The notes beneath the pieces were generated by a model. It saw only the letters and a list, made by a program, of their open reading frames with translations, did not search any database and was not told the origin of the DNA. From the NCBI GenBank assembly GCA_027018875.1, contig JALUYA010000049.1, positions 1 through 36,177 of the forward strand: DNA of 36,177 bases, read 5' to 3'. Origin of the DNA: Gammaproteobacteria bacterium. GTDB lineage: Bacteria > Pseudomonadota > Gammaproteobacteria > JAKDMP01. The translations under genes and the position numbers were made by a program. This document shows, in pieces, positions 17,315-26,816 of this stretch. Position 1 is the stretch's first letter, and every line of letters begins with the position of its first letter.

Positions 17315-17827
17315 TTCCGCCCGGTTTTAACCCGGCAGGCAAGTGCGTATTAACCAATTTTAAGATAAGCCATTCCAAACAGGCCCAAGCGATTCCCGGC
17401 GCCACGGGGGTAACGCCCGCCTTACGGGAAGAGCGGCAATCCAACGACCCGACAAACCCGGAATTCCTAGGAAATTTTCCCCGGCCTCAAAATGAAGACC
17501 AGCGCATTTTCCCATAGGCTGCACGGTGCACCATCGGCCCCCAGGGTGGTGCCGCCGGTGAATTCTTCAGCCCCCCGTCCTCGCCCGATTATCCACCGCA
17601 GCTTTCGCCGGCCCTAAGCCCGATCGCAAGAGAGCCCCTGATCTCAACCGGACAGCCCGGACTGCCCACTAAGCGGATTCCGCTATTCCCGCCGCCGGGA
17701 GACCATCGCTTCCGCCTGACCGGAACGCCAACGAGCCGCTCCCGGGCGGAATCACCCCGCCTTCCATCCACCCGCCATACGCGCTAACTTGTATGCTATT
17801 CCTTTCGTACCTGCAGGGACTCCGGGA
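17315..17827. other. 513-bp divergent gap between lgt and the K+ channel gene
   Basis: No reading frame here has a recognisable motif or start signal. The region should hold promoters for lgt (leftward) and the channel gene (rightward). An AT-richer patch near 17785-17800 (AACTTGTATGCTATTCC) is a possible -10 area for the channel, with no clear -35. The central part is GC-rich and shows no long inverted or direct repeats by eye. Confidence 0.45.
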
Positions 17828-18667
17828 ATGGCCCGTGGCGAAATCAATCAGATTCGCGAACGCGACACCTCCTGGCGGCAAGGCGCCTCGCGCATAGTTT
17901 TCGGCTACGCAACATCCGCCGGCCGCGCCTTCGATATCGCGGTGATTGCCTTAATCGTTCTGAGTGTCACGGCGGTAATGCTTAACAGCGTCCCCTCAAT
18001 CCATGCCCGGGCACGCACCGTACTCGAAGCCTCGGAATGGGCCTTCACCATCCTGTTTTCGATCGAATACCTGCTGCGGCTCGTGGTATCCGCCCGTCCG
18101 CTTGTCTATGCCCGCAGCTTCTACGGGCTAATAGACCTGGTCGGCGTGCTCCCGACCTATATCGCACTTGCCGTACCCGCCGGACATTATTTGGCATTGA
18201 TCCGGCTGCTTCGGGTGCTGCGCATCTTCCGGATTCTTCGTCTCACCCGCTACGTCGGCGAAGCTACCGCATTGCGCCGCGCCCTTCTCGCCAGCCGCCG
18301 CAAGATTCTCGTATTCTCGTTTACCCTGGTCACCTTGGTCATCCTGTTCGGAGCCCTGATGTATCTGATCGAGGGGGGAAGGGATGGCTTTGACAGCATC
18401 CCGCGCGGCGTGTACTGGGCAATCGTTACGCTATCCACCGTCGGCTATGGCGATATTACGCCTCATACCGCGGCCGGACAGACGCTTGCCGCCCTGGTCA
18501 TGCTGCTCGGCTATTCGATAATCGCCGTACCCGCCGGTATCGTGGGCGTGGAAATTATGCGCGCCTCCCATACCCCCAGCAATCTGTCCTGTCCCGGTTG
18601 CGGCGCCGATCAGCATGAATCCGACGCCCATTTCTGCCGCCTCTGTGGCACCGAACTGACCCGTTAA
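17828..18667 (+). CDS. Voltage-gated potassium channel with C-terminal zinc ribbon
   Basis: 279 residues from ATG 17828 (AGGGA 8 bases upstream). Six-helix Kv layout: S1 near 34-53, S4 with six arginines every third residue (R126, R129, R132, R135, R138, R141), a pore loop with the K+ selectivity filter T204-V-G-Y-G-D209, and S6 (LGYSIIAVPAGIVGVEI). The short cytoplasmic tail carries C255-x2-C258 and C270-x2-C273, a zinc-ribbon-like end that I recall in other proteobacterial ion transporters of this type. Function: voltage-dependent K+ passage through the inner membrane. The gene is flanked by opposite-strand genes on both sides and must be its own unit. Confidence 0.93.
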   Translation: MARGEINQIRERDTSWRQGASRIVFGYATSAGRAFDIAVIALIVLSVTAVMLNSVPSIHARARTVLEASEWAFTILFSIEYLLRLVVSARPLVYARSFYGLIDLVGVLPTYIALAVPAGHYLALIRLLRVLRIFRILRLTRYVGEATALRRALLASRRKILVFSFTLVTLVILFGALMYLIEGGRDGFDSIPRGVYWAIVTLSTVGYGDITPHTAAGQTLAALVMLLGYSIIAVPAGIVGVEIMRASHTPSNLSCPGCGADQHESDAHFCRLCGTELTR

Positions 18668-18880
18668 CACCGGCCTCACGTGGCGAAATTCGACGCGGAG
18701 TGCCCCTCTCGTCCCAGGTCCCGAGTCCCGATCGTCGTCCCCGTCGGCCGGGCGGCTGCTCCATTTGCTCGGGCCACAAATAAAAACGCATGGATGCCCG
18801 CCTCCGCCTCTCCCCGCGACTCGATCGGATACTGCCCGATAGCGGCTCAAGCCCGCCAGTCTCCCGCGGCTGTTTTTACC

Positions 18881-19816
18881 TTAGACAGGGCTGTAACCGA
18901 AGGCGCTACGAAAATATTCAATAAATTCTTCTGGCCCGAACCGATGGTTCTGGGTACCCCGGCTCGCAACCTTGATCGAGCCGGCCAGGGATGCAATCCG
19001 CCCGGTGGTTTCCCAATCGCAGCCATGCAACAGGCCGTACAGAAGTCCCGCCCGATAGGCGTCACCACAACCGGTAGGGTCGATAACCGCACCGGGTTTA
19101 ACGACGGGAATCTCGTGGCGCTTGCCCGCGGCGTAAATCACCGAACCTTTGCCGCCAAAAGTCACGATCATAGCCTCGACCCGTGCGGCGATAGCCTCAA
19201 GTTTCAACCCGGTTTTTTGCTGAAACAGGCCGGCCTCGTAGTCATTCAATGCCAGCCATCGCGCCTGTTCGAGAAACCCCAACAACGCCGGGCCATCGAA
19301 CATCGGCAGCCCCTGCCCGGGATCGAACAGGAACGGAATCCCGGCGGCCTGAAATTCCGCGGCGTGCTGCCGCATCGACTCCCGCCCATCGGGAGCGACA
19401 ATGCCAACCCGGGCATTGGTTCCTACCGGCAGGGGTTGTTCGTGGGCACGCCCCATGGCGCCCGGATAAAACGCGGTGATCTGGTTGTCATCGTCATCGG
19501 TATTGATATAGGCTTGAGCGGTAAACACATCATCGAGTACCCGCACATACTTACGGCTGATACCGTTGGTATCCATCCACTCGGCATAAGCACCGAAATC
19601 ATGCCCCGCGGCCGCGACCGGTAGTGCCGTTTCCCCCATCAACGTCAGGGTATAAGCAATATTACCGGCACACCCTCCGAATTCGCGCCGTAGATCCTCG
19701 ACCATGAACGCAACCGAGAGCTGGTGGATCCGTTCCGGCAAAATATGATCGGCGAAGTGGCCCGGAAACCGCATGATGACGTCATAGGCCAGGGACCCTG
19801 AGATCAGCGCACTCAT
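18881..19816 (-). CDS. PfkB-family carbohydrate/nucleoside kinase
   Basis: 311 residues, ribokinase fold. The N-terminal GGCAGNIA (47-54) and the C-terminal PfkB signature [12 protein letters not shown] (246-257), with catalytic base D252, are clear. The protein resembles adenosine-kinase-like and ribokinase-like members in which the substrate cannot be told from motifs; adenosine or another ribosyl compound is a guess. The start overlaps the gcvPB stop by 4 bp (ATGA), so it is the last gene of the glycine-cleavage operon and translationally coupled to it. A salvage or one-carbon link is possible but not shown. Confidence 0.9.
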   Translation of the reverse strand: MSALISGSLAYDVIMRFPGHFADHILPERIHQLSVAFMVEDLRREFGGCAGNIAYTLTLMGETALPVAAAGHDFGAYAEWMDTNGISRKYVRVLDDVFTAQAYINTDDDDNQITAFYPGAMGRAHEQPLPVGTNARVGIVAPDGRESMRQHAAEFQAAGIPFLFDPGQGLPMFDGPALLGFLEQARWLALNDYEAGLFQQKTGLKLEAIAARVEAMIVTFGGKGSVIYAAGKRHEIPVVKPGAVIDPTGCGDAYRAGLLYGLLHGCDWETTGRIASLAGSIKVASRGTQNHRFGPEEFIEYFRSAFGYSPV

Positions 19817-21273
19817 GCCTCGCTACCCGGTGGCTTCCAGGCCAGGTCCGGCTTGCGGGCGGCACGAACCTCATCCAGGCGACTCACCGGGGTGGTATAG
19901 GGCGCACCCTTGAGCTTCTGCGGATCCTGTTCCGCCTCGGCGAGAATGGCGGCCATCGCCTCTACAAAGGCGTCCAGCGTTTCCTTGGCTTCGGTTTCGG
20001 TCGGCTCGATGAGCAGACACTCGGGCACCAGCGCCGGAAAGTAGGTGGTCGGGGCGTGGAAGCCGTAATCCAGCAGGCGCTTGGCGACATCCATGGCGCT
20101 TACCCCCCTTTCCTTGGCGAGACGGCGCAGGGTCACGATGAACTCGTGACTGGCGCGGCGCCGCGGGAAGGCCAGCTCGAAGCCTACGGCGGCAAGACGC
20201 TTGGCGAGATAGGCGGCATTGAGCGTCGCATAGTCCGCCACCCGGTTCATCCCTTCACCGCCAAGCAACCGAATATAGACATAGGCCCGGAGCAGAACCC
20301 CGAGATTGCCGTTGAAAGCCGAAAGTCGTCCGATGGACCGAGGCCGTTCCCGCTCGCCCTGGAGATGAAACCCGCTCTCGTCCCGAACCACCAACGGCAG
20401 CGGCAAAAAGGGTTCCAGCCGAGGCCCCGCGCCGATCGCACCCGCGCCGGGGCCACCCCCCCCGTGGGGAGTAGAGAAGGTCTTATGCAAATTAAAATGC
20501 ATGACGTCGAACCCCATGGCGCCGGGGCGAACCTTGCCGAGAATGGCGTTCATGTTGGCCCCATCGTAGTAGAGCAGTCCACCTACAGCGTGGACAATTT
20601 CGGCAATCTGTGCAATGTGGCGCTCGAAAATACCCAGGGTAGAGGGATTAGTAAGCATGATGCCGGCGGTTTGCGGCCCCACCGCTTGTTTCAGCGCTTC
20701 AATGTCCACGTCGCCATCGGCATCGGTACGGATCTCACGCACCCGGTAGCCGCACATTGCCGCGGTTGCGGGATTGGTGCCGTGGGCGGCATCGGGAACA
20801 ATAATTTCGCTGCGCCCGAAATCGCCTCGAGCCAGGTGGTAGGCCCGAATCATGGCAACCCCGCTGAATTCACCCTGGGCGCCCGCCATCGGCGCCAGCG
20901 AAACCGCCTGCATGCCCGAAACGGACTGGAGAATTCCCTGCAATTCATATAAACAGGAGAGCATCCCTTGGCCGGTCGCATCCGGCGCCAACGGATGGCG
21001 AGCGAGAAAGCCCGGCAGCATGGCCAGCGTATTCGCCCCGCGCGGGTTATATTTCATGGTACAGGAACCGAGCGGATAAAAATGCGTATCGATGGAAAAA
21101 TTCTGCTGGGAAAGCCGGGTGTAGTGACGCACCACATCGAGTTCGGATACCTCGGGCAGGGCCGGCGGATCCCCGCGCAAGAGCACCGCAGGCAAGTCAT
21201 CTACGGGGAAGTCGCCCGCCGGTACCTGTGCCCAAGCCAACCGTCCGGGCCGTGAATGAGCGTAGATCAGCAC
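19813..21273 (-). CDS. gcvPB: Glycine dehydrogenase (decarboxylating) subunit 2
   Basis: 486 residues from GTG 21273. It is the C-terminal half of the P-protein, carrying the PLP lysine K264 in [18 protein letters not shown] and the conserved [11 protein letters not shown] (67-77). With GcvPA it decarboxylates glycine and passes the aminomethyl group to the lipoyl arm of GcvH. Length is as expected for the two-subunit form, in contrast to the roughly 950-residue single chain of E. coli. The start lies inside the tpx stop region (7-bp overlap), so tpx is translated in the same message between gcvPA and gcvPB. Confidence 0.96.
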   Translation of the reverse strand: MLIYAHSRPGRLAWAQVPAGDFPVDDLPAVLLRGDPPALPEVSELDVVRHYTRLSQQNFSIDTHFYPLGSCTMKYNPRGANTLAMLPGFLARHPLAPDATGQGMLSCLYELQGILQSVSGMQAVSLAPMAGAQGEFSGVAMIRAYHLARGDFGRSEIIVPDAAHGTNPATAAMCGYRVREIRTDADGDVDIEALKQAVGPQTAGIMLTNPSTLGIFERHIAQIAEIVHAVGGLLYYDGANMNAILGKVRPGAMGFDVMHFNLHKTFSTPHGGGGPGAGAIGAGPRLEPFLPLPLVVRDESGFHLQGERERPRSIGRLSAFNGNLGVLLRAYVYIRLLGGEGMNRVADYATLNAAYLAKRLAAVGFELAFPRRRASHEFIVTLRRLAKERGVSAMDVAKRLLDYGFHAPTTYFPALVPECLLIEPTETEAKETLDAFVEAMAAILAEAEQDPQKLKGAPYTTPVSRLDEVRAARKPDLAWKPPGSEA

Positions 21274-21770
21274 CCTTCCAGCGCCTTGATCGCTTCGCGG
21301 TAGTCGGGCTCCTCACCGATCTCCGGCACCAACTGGGTATAGCGGACGATGCCCCCGGCGTCGATGACAACCACCGCCCGGGCCGTGACCCCGGCAAGCG
21401 GACCATCGCTGATTCTCACCCCGTAATCCTCGGGAAAGCGGCTACGAAAAGTCGATAGCGTCACCACATTTTCAAGTCCCTCGTTGCCGCAGAAACGCAC
21501 CTGGGCGAAGGGCAGATCCGCTGAAACCACGGCAACGACATCACCCGAATGCCGCCGCGCATGCTCATTGAATTTCCGAGTCGAGATGCCGCACACCGGG
21601 GTATCCAGGCTCGGTACGATATTGAGCAATACCCGCCGCCCGGCATAATCGCCGAGTTCGATATCCTGCAAATCACCACCGGTCAGGGTAAAGGGCGGTG
21701 CCTTGGCGCCGAGTCGGGGCAAGTTGCCCGAAGTATGAATGGGATCTCCCTTCAAGGTAATCGTTGCCAT
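21267..21770 (-). CDS. tpx: Thiol peroxidase (atypical 2-Cys peroxiredoxin)
   Basis: 167 residues. Tpx reduces H2O2 and alkyl hydroperoxides using thioredoxin. The peroxidatic cysteine is C60 in [17 protein letters not shown] and the resolving cysteine C94 in [11 protein letters not shown], matching E. coli C61/C95. A strong AAGGAG lies 11 bases before the ATG. It lies between gcvPA (27-bp gap) and gcvPB (7-bp overlap), an unusual position: the overlap with gcvPB means tpx is built into the glycine-cleavage operon. E. coli Tpx is described as periplasmic, but no signal peptide is visible here, so a cytoplasmic location is more likely. Confidence 0.95.
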   Translation of the reverse strand: MATITLKGDPIHTSGNLPRLGAKAPPFTLTGGDLQDIELGDYAGRRVLLNIVPSLDTPVCGISTRKFNEHARRHSGDVVAVVSADLPFAQVRFCGNEGLENVVTLSTFRSRFPEDYGVRISDGPLAGVTARAVVVIDAGGIVRYTQLVPEIGEEPDYREAIKALEGC

Positions 21771-21797
21771 GATGCTTATATCTCCTTATATTCGCTT

Positions 21798-23165
21798 TCA
21801 GGCCGTGACGGCCCGTGCGTTCAGCCGCGGCGCAAGCGCCTCGGCATATTGATCCAGATCGTCCTCGGTCTTGGTCTCGGTGGCGCACACCAGGAGCGAA
21901 TCGGCCAACTCGGGCCAATCCCGACCGAGCGGATAGCCGCCGAGAATCCCTTCCGTCGCGAGAGATGCCAGCACCGCCTCGGCATCTTGCCCGAGATCGA
22001 TCGCAACCTCGTGGAAATAGGCCGTATCGAATCGCGGCTTCAATCCCCGGACCATGCATCGCTCCAGCAACTGACGGGTGCGTACATGGCTCGCCGCGGC
22101 CACCCGGCGCAGGCCCTCGGGGCCAAGCAAGGCCAGATAAATGGTCGCCGCGGTCACGGCCAGCCCCTGGTTGGTACAGATATTCGAAGTCGCCTTGGAA
22201 CGGCGAATATGTTGCTCGCGGGCCTGCAATGTAAGCACGAACCCTTCTCGTCCCCGGGCATCGAGCGTACGTCCGACGAGGCGCCCGGGTAATTGCCGTA
22301 CATGCGCCTTGCGGCAGGTCATGAAGCCGAAATAGGGCCCCCCGGAAGACAACGGCGAGCCCAGCGGCTGGCCCTCGCCACAGGCGAGGTCGGCACCCTT
22401 TTCCCCCCAGGAACCGGGCGGCTTGAACAGCGCGAGACCGGTCGGATTCACGCTCGCAATGAGGAACAAACCCCGCTCGCGAGCATAGTGTTCGAGCCGG
22501 TCCACCTCCTCGATCCCTCCAAAAAAATTGGGCTGGGCGACGACCAAAGCCGCCGCCTCCGGCGCTTGAGCCAACGCGGCCTCGGCTATTCGCCCGCTCG
22601 TCCGGTCGAAGGCCAATTCATGGAATTCGACTTCCTGCGCCGAACAAATGGTCCGCAGTACCGCCCGATAGCGCGGATTCAGTGACTCCGGAACCAGGAT
22701 ACGTCGGGTGCGATCCTTGCGCCGAATCCGAAGTGCCATCAGGCAGGCTTCGGCCAGCGCCGAGGCCCCGTCATAGAGCGAGGCATTGGAGACATCGAGT
22801 CCGGTGAGCGCGCTCATCATCGACTGGTACTCATAGATCAGTTGCAGCGTCCCCTGGCTGGCCTCGGCCTGATAAGGGGTATAGGCGGTGTAATACTCCC
22901 CCCGCAGGGCGAGTTCCCACACCGCGGCGGGAATATGGTGTTCGTAGGCTCCGGCGCCGAGAAAAGAGAGCCGGATCCGATCCCGATCGGCCCGCTTGTG
23001 CATCAATCGCGCAATATCCTGCTCATTCAGCCCGTCCGGCACCCCCACCAGGCGTTCAATACGTAACCCGGGGGGGATCTCATCGAACAAGGCCTCGATG
23101 CTCGGCGCGCCGATGGCCCCGAGCATCTCGCGGACATCCTCGGCGGTATGGGGAATGAACGGCAT
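21798..23165 (-). CDS. gcvPA: Glycine dehydrogenase (decarboxylating) subunit 1
   Basis: 455 residues. N-terminal half of the two-subunit P-protein, with the family motifs [42 protein letters not shown] and [10 protein letters not shown]. It lacks the PLP lysine, which GcvPB supplies. The start follows the gcvH stop by 3 bp. The gene pair is separated by tpx, where other genomes with split gcvP usually have gcvPA and gcvPB adjacent. Confidence 0.96.
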   Translation of the reverse strand: MPFIPHTAEDVREMLGAIGAPSIEALFDEIPPGLRIERLVGVPDGLNEQDIARLMHKRADRDRIRLSFLGAGAYEHHIPAAVWELALRGEYYTAYTPYQAEASQGTLQLIYEYQSMMSALTGLDVSNASLYDGASALAEACLMALRIRRKDRTRRILVPESLNPRYRAVLRTICSAQEVEFHELAFDRTSGRIAEAALAQAPEAAALVVAQPNFFGGIEEVDRLEHYARERGLFLIASVNPTGLALFKPPGSWGEKGADLACGEGQPLGSPLSSGGPYFGFMTCRKAHVRQLPGRLVGRTLDARGREGFVLTLQAREQHIRRSKATSNICTNQGLAVTAATIYLALLGPEGLRRVAAASHVRTRQLLERCMVRGLKPRFDTAYFHEVAIDLGQDAEAVLASLATEGILGGYPLGRDWPELADSLLVCATETKTEDDLDQYAEALAPRLNARAVTA

Positions 23166-23168
23166 GGA

Positions 23169-23561
23169 TCAGCCTGCCGATTCTATGTGGTTGGCATACT
23201 GGCCGGCATCGAGCAACCCGTCGAATGATCCGGTTGTAGCGGGGCGGATACGCACCAACCAACCCGCGCCATAGGGATCCTGGTTAACCAGTTCGGGGCT
23301 GTCATTCAAAGCCTCGTTGACAGCCTCGACTACCCCGTTAACCGGACTATAGACATCCGAGGCCGCCTTGGTGGACTCCACTACCGCACAGGCCTCGCCC
23401 CCACTCAATTCGCTCTCGGGCTCGGGCAATTCGACGTAAACAAGATCACCGAGTAACTCGACGGCATGGGCCGTCACCCCCAAAAGCAGCGAGCCGTCAT
23501 CCTCCTCGCGCAGCCACTCGTGGGTTTCGGTGTAATGCAAATCAGTGGGAATATCACTCAT
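23169..23561 (-). CDS. gcvH: Glycine cleavage system H protein
   Basis: 130 residues, typical length. It carries the lipoyl group that shuttles the aminomethyl intermediate between the P, T and L proteins. The lipoyl-attachment lysine is K65 in VVESTKAASDVYSP, with the expected THEWLR near the N-terminus and GWLVRIRP toward the end. It lies 17 bp after gcvT and 3 bp before gcvPA. The L-protein (lpd) is not in the window and is usually shared with other dehydrogenase complexes. Confidence 0.96.
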   Translation of the reverse strand: MSDIPTDLHYTETHEWLREEDDGSLLLGVTAHAVELLGDLVYVELPEPESELSGGEACAVVESTKAASDVYSPVNGVVEAVNEALNDSPELVNQDPYGAGWLVRIRPATTGSFDGLLDAGQYANHIESAG

Positions 23562-23578
23562 GATCCATACTCCAGTTG

Positions 23579-24676
23579 TTACGTTTGATTATCCAGGGTC
23601 ACCAGCAGTTTACCGCGACGTACAAACGGGGGCTTGACGATAGCGGCGGCAACCGCACGACCCCGAATCTCAACCGTGGCCTCGCACGCCTCACCCGCCG
23701 GGATGCGCGCAAGCGCAATCGAACGCTCCAGGCTCGGGCTGAAACCCCCACTGGTCACCACGCCTGAGCCATCGGCCGTGCGCACCACCTGACCATGGCG
23801 AATCACCCCCCGGGTTCTGAGAACCAACCCGACGAGGCGGCGACGCGGCCCTTCGGATTTGATCCGCTCGAGCGCGTCGCGGCCGATAAACTCCCGGTCC
23901 CGCGGCTCGAGCGCCACGGTCCACCCAAGGTTCGACTCATAAGGATGGGTGGCCTCGTCCATATCCTGGCCATACAGGTTCAGACCGGCCTCAAGACGCA
24001 GCGAATCGCGTGCGGCCAGTCCGCAAGGCCGGATCCCCATGGACACCAAGCCCCGCCAAAGGCTCGGAGCACGGTCGGCCGGAAGCATGACCTCCCAACC
24101 GTCCTCGCCCGTATAGCCGGTACGGGCAACCATCCAATCGCCCCTTTCGGCGGCGGTAAACGGCTTCAGGTCCAGTACCCCCCCCTTGATCGCCTCCGGA
24201 AACTCCACCACGGATCGTTCGCGGGCACGTGGCCCCTGCACGGCAATCAACGCCAAATCTTCCCGTTCCACGATTCGAACTGCAGCGCTGCCGCGGCGGC
24301 GCATCCAATTCAGATCCGCCTCCCGCCGCGCGGCATTGATCACCACCCGATAGCGCCCGGGGGCCAAGTAATAAACAATGAGATCATCCAGAATTCCGCC
24401 CTCGGCATTGAGCATGACCCCATACTGGGCCTGCCCCGGTACGGTGAGCCGGGCGACATCATTCGCCAGGAGGCGGCGCAGAAAATTTCCTGCTCCCTCT
24501 CCTTCGATATCGGCAATCCCCATGTGCGAGACGTCGAACAGCCCGGCATCCTCACGCACGGCCCGGTGTTCTGCCAGTTCCGACCCGTAGGACAATGGCA
24601 TCAACCAACCCGCGAAGGGCACTATTCTGGCTCCTGCGGCCACGTGTTCGGCATAAAGTGCGGTTTTACGTTCCAT
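23579..24676 (-). CDS. gcvT: Aminomethyltransferase, glycine cleavage T protein
   Basis: 365 residues from ATG 24676, picked over an upstream in-frame Met at 24721 because GAGGAG lies just before it and the length then equals E. coli GcvT (364). It moves the aminomethyl carbon from GcvH to tetrahydrofolate, releasing ammonia and giving methylenetetrahydrofolate. Motifs: MPLSYGSELAEHRAVR, FDVSHMG, ARTGYTGEDGWEV and the folate-site GLAARDSLRLEAGLNLYG. First gene of the operon gcvT-gcvH-gcvPA-tpx-gcvPB-pfkB. The leader before it (24677-24805) is too short and lacks the paired domains expected of a tandem glycine riboswitch. Confidence 0.96.
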   Translation of the reverse strand: MERKTALYAEHVAAGARIVPFAGWLMPLSYGSELAEHRAVREDAGLFDVSHMGIADIEGEGAGNFLRRLLANDVARLTVPGQAQYGVMLNAEGGILDDLIVYYLAPGRYRVVINAARREADLNWMRRRGSAAVRIVEREDLALIAVQGPRARERSVVEFPEAIKGGVLDLKPFTAAERGDWMVARTGYTGEDGWEVMLPADRAPSLWRGLVSMGIRPCGLAARDSLRLEAGLNLYGQDMDEATHPYESNLGWTVALEPRDREFIGRDALERIKSEGPRRRLVGLVLRTRGVIRHGQVVRTADGSGVVTSGGFSPSLERSIALARIPAGEACEATVEIRGRAVAAAIVKPPFVRRGKLLVTLDNQT

Positions 24677-24731
24677 CGACTCCTCATCCCGGATAAAATG
24701 TACGGGTGCCACATTGAACATGGCAAATTCT

Positions 24732-24754
24732 CTCGGGCCGCATCCCCGCCCGAG
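24732..24754 (-). other. 7-bp hairpin in the gcvT leader
   Basis: CTCGGGC (24732-24738) and GCCCGAG (24748-24754) form a perfect stem with a 9-nt loop, in the region transcribed ahead of gcvT if the promoter at 24771-24776 is real. No T-run follows. It could affect leader folding; there is no specific regulator to propose. Confidence 0.4.
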
Positions 24755-24770
24755 CCGACACTCGGATAAT

Positions 24771-24776
24771 ATTATA
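24771..24776 (-). promoter_or_regulatory. Candidate -10 box for the gcv operon in an AT palindrome
   Basis: Read leftward, 24776-24771 is TATAAT, a perfect sigma70 -10, about 95 bp ahead of the gcvT ATG. The matching -35 (17 bp further) is poor. It belongs to the AT-rich palindrome ATAATATTAT (24766-24775) in an otherwise GC-rich 129-bp divergent gap to ispG, so the same core might also serve the rightward ispG promoter. Confidence 0.45.
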
Positions 24777-24805
24777 GGGTTGTTTGGATCGAGTTACCGG
24801 TACCT

Positions 24806-26044
24806 ATGCAAAATATCCCCGCCCTCAAGCCCCGCCGCCGCTCCATCGCCATTCGGGTCGGAGCGATCACCATCGGTGGTGATGCCCCGGTGGCGATCCA
24901 GTCCATGACCAATACCGACACCGCCGACATAGAGGCCACCACCCGCCAGGTCGCCGCGCTCGCCGCCGCCGGCTCGGAGTTGGTGCGGATGACGGTCAAC
25001 ACCGAAAAAGCCGCTGCCGCGGTACCCCGCATCCGTGACCGCCTGGCCCGACAAGGCGTTACGGTACCGCTGATTGGGGACTTTCATTTCAATGGCCACC
25101 GCCTGCTCGATGCCCACCCCGAATGCGGTGAAGCACTCGACAAGTTGCGTGTCAATCCCGGCAACGTCGGCCGAGGTTCCCGCCGCGACCCGCAATTCAC
25201 CACCGTAATCGAAGCCGCTTGCCGCTTCGAAAAACCGGTGCGGATCGGCGTCAACTGGGGCAGCCTCGACCAGGATCTGCTGACCGGGCTGATGAATGAA
25301 AACGCCCGATCCGCCACCCCCCGAGAGGCCCGTGACATCATGTTTGACGCCATGGTCGAGTCGGCGCTTCGCAGCGCGGCACGCGCGGAACAGATCGGCC
25401 TCGGCCACGATCAAATCATCCTCTCGTGCAAAATGAGCCGGGTACAAGACCTGATCCGCGTTTACCGCACCCTGGCTTCACGCTGCGAGTATCCGCTACA
25501 CCTTGGGCTCACCGAGGCCGGCATGGGCACCAAAGGCATCGTCGCCTCGACGGCGGGCCTCGCGGTACTGCTGGCCGAGGGTATCGGCGACACCATCCGG
25601 GTCTCGCTGACCCCCGAGCCCGGGGCCAGCCGCACCAAAGAAGTATTGGTGGCACAGGAAATTCTCCAGACGATGGGCCTGCGCGCCTTCATGCCGGTGG
25701 TCACCGCCTGTCCCGGCTGCGGACGCACTACCTCCACCGTGTTTCAGGAACTGGCGCAAGAGATCCAGAGTTATATCCGCATCCGGATGCCCACGTGGAA
25801 ACACAAGTACCCCGGGGTGGAGGAGATGCGGGTTGCGGTCATGGGCTGCGTGGTCAACGGCCCCGGCGAAAGCAAGCATGCCAACATCGGCATCAGCCTG
25901 CCCGGATCCGGAGAACGGCCGGTCGCCCCGGTATTCGAGAACGGGCGCAAAACCGTAACCCTGAAGGGCGATACCATTGCCGCCGAGTTCCAGCAACTCG
26001 TCGAGGCGTATGTTAAACGCACCTATTCGTCCTCCGCCACCTGA
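24806..26044 (+). CDS. ispG: 4-hydroxy-3-methylbut-2-en-1-yl diphosphate synthase IspG (GcpE)
   Basis: 412 residues. IspG converts methylerythritol cyclodiphosphate to HMBPP using a [4Fe-4S] cluster in the MEP isoprenoid pathway. Cluster cysteines are C302 and C305 (CPGCGRTT) and C348 in [11 protein letters not shown], where the Glu also binds iron. The N-terminal TIM-barrel motif reads [17 protein letters not shown]. The C302-C348 spacing is about 11 residues longer than in E. coli (insert with [11 protein letters not shown]), a form I know from other proteobacteria. It is divergent from the gcv operon. The ATG at 24806 has no obvious Shine-Dalgarno, so the start is the least certain part. 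Confidence 0.96.
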   Translation: MQNIPALKPRRRSIAIRVGAITIGGDAPVAIQSMTNTDTADIEATTRQVAALAAAGSELVRMTVNTEKAAAAVPRIRDRLARQGVTVPLIGDFHFNGHRLLDAHPECGEALDKLRVNPGNVGRGSRRDPQFTTVIEAACRFEKPVRIGVNWGSLDQDLLTGLMNENARSATPREARDIMFDAMVESALRSAARAEQIGLGHDQIILSCKMSRVQDLIRVYRTLASRCEYPLHLGLTEAGMGTKGIVASTAGLAVLLAEGIGDTIRVSLTPEPGASRTKEVLVAQEILQTMGLRAFMPVVTACPGCGRTTSTVFQELAQEIQSYIRIRMPTWKHKYPGVEEMRVAVMGCVVNGPGESKHANIGISLPGSGERPVAPVFENGRKTVTLKGDTIAAEFQQLVEAYVKRTYSSSAT

Positions 26045-26415
26045 ACCAATCGCCGGGGTAGGCCCTCGCCGATTTCAGGAACCGATATCCCCCCGATCCA
26101 TCCCCTTTCCCTTCCTCGGCCAGCAAGCTGTGCGTTTTTCAGGATCGCTCAACCAATAGTGACGGCCCCGGATTATTGAGCCCGATTTTTAACCTTGCGG
26201 CAAGAGATGTCTATCGCCCCTTCGAGGCGGCCCTGTGATCCCAATTCGCTCCCAGCGCAGGGTAGGGAAAATAGTCGCTCTGCCTAACACAGAAAACCGG
26301 GGAAACAGGCCGATTCCCGACCCTGGAACAAATTCACCTAAACCCGCCATGCTCCATAAAGCGTCTGGTTATGGCAAAATACGGCTATTCATCCCTGGAG
26401 TTTGGAGAATAAGCC
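26045..26415. other. 371-bp gap between ispG and fdxA
   Basis: No credible gene: the open frames have no motif or ribosome site. No strong hairpin with a T-run for ispG termination is visible. The AT-rich segment just before fdxA (about 26369-26392, GGTTATGGCAAAATACGGC) may carry its promoter. Confidence 0.45.
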
Positions 26416-26739
26416 ATGGCATTTGTCGTGACAGAAAACTGCATCAAGTGCAAGTACACCGACTGCGTCGAGGTCTGCCCCGTGGACTGTTTCCATGAGG
26501 GGCCGAATATGCTTGTCATCGACCCGGACGAATGTATTGACTGTACTTTGTGCGAAACAGAATGTCCGGTCAATGCCATTTATGCCGAGGATGACGTCCC
26601 GGAAAACCAGATCGAATTCATCCAGATCAACGCCGAATTGGCCGGTAAATGGCCGGTACTCAGTGAAAAAAAGCCTGCCCCGGAAGATGCCGATGAGTGG
26701 AAGGACCAACCGGGCAAGCGTCAACTTCTGGAGCGTTGA
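26416..26739 (+). CDS. fdxA: FdxA-type 7Fe ferredoxin
   Basis: 107 residues, a small cytoplasmic electron carrier with one [3Fe-4S] and one [4Fe-4S] cluster. Cysteines C9, C12, C17, C21, C25, C40, C43, C46 and C50 fit the Azotobacter FdI-type pattern, with the two CP motifs C21-P and C50-P. The C-terminal extension (about 51-107) is typical of FdxA and distinguishes it from short 2[4Fe-4S] ferredoxins. GGAG lies 8 bases before the ATG. It stands alone, convergent with xerD. It might supply electrons to iron-sulfur enzymes such as IspG nearby, but that is only suggested by location. Confidence 0.95.
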   Translation: MAFVVTENCIKCKYTDCVEVCPVDCFHEGPNMLVIDPDECIDCTLCETECPVNAIYAEDDVPENQIEFIQINAELAGKWPVLSEKKPAPEDADEWKDQPGKRQLLER

Positions 26740-26816
26740 ACGTCTTCACGATAACCTTAATCACGCTTCTTGAACCGGCCGCAACGCGAAGACAAAAGGC
26801 GGATTGCACCTCGCCA

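Noticed and set aside
20056-20952. Long open frame antisense to gcvPB (298 codons)
   Set aside because: gcvPB motifs are complete on the other strand; the antisense frame is a shadow.
24677-24805. Glycine riboswitch ahead of gcvT
   Set aside because: The leader is under about 95 nt, and I cannot find the conserved glycine-aptamer core; only a simple hairpin is seen.
26740-26816. Terminator between fdxA and xerD (GTCTTC ... GAAGAC)
   Set aside because: The stem is 6 bp with a loop near 40 nt and only a short A-run after it; too weak.
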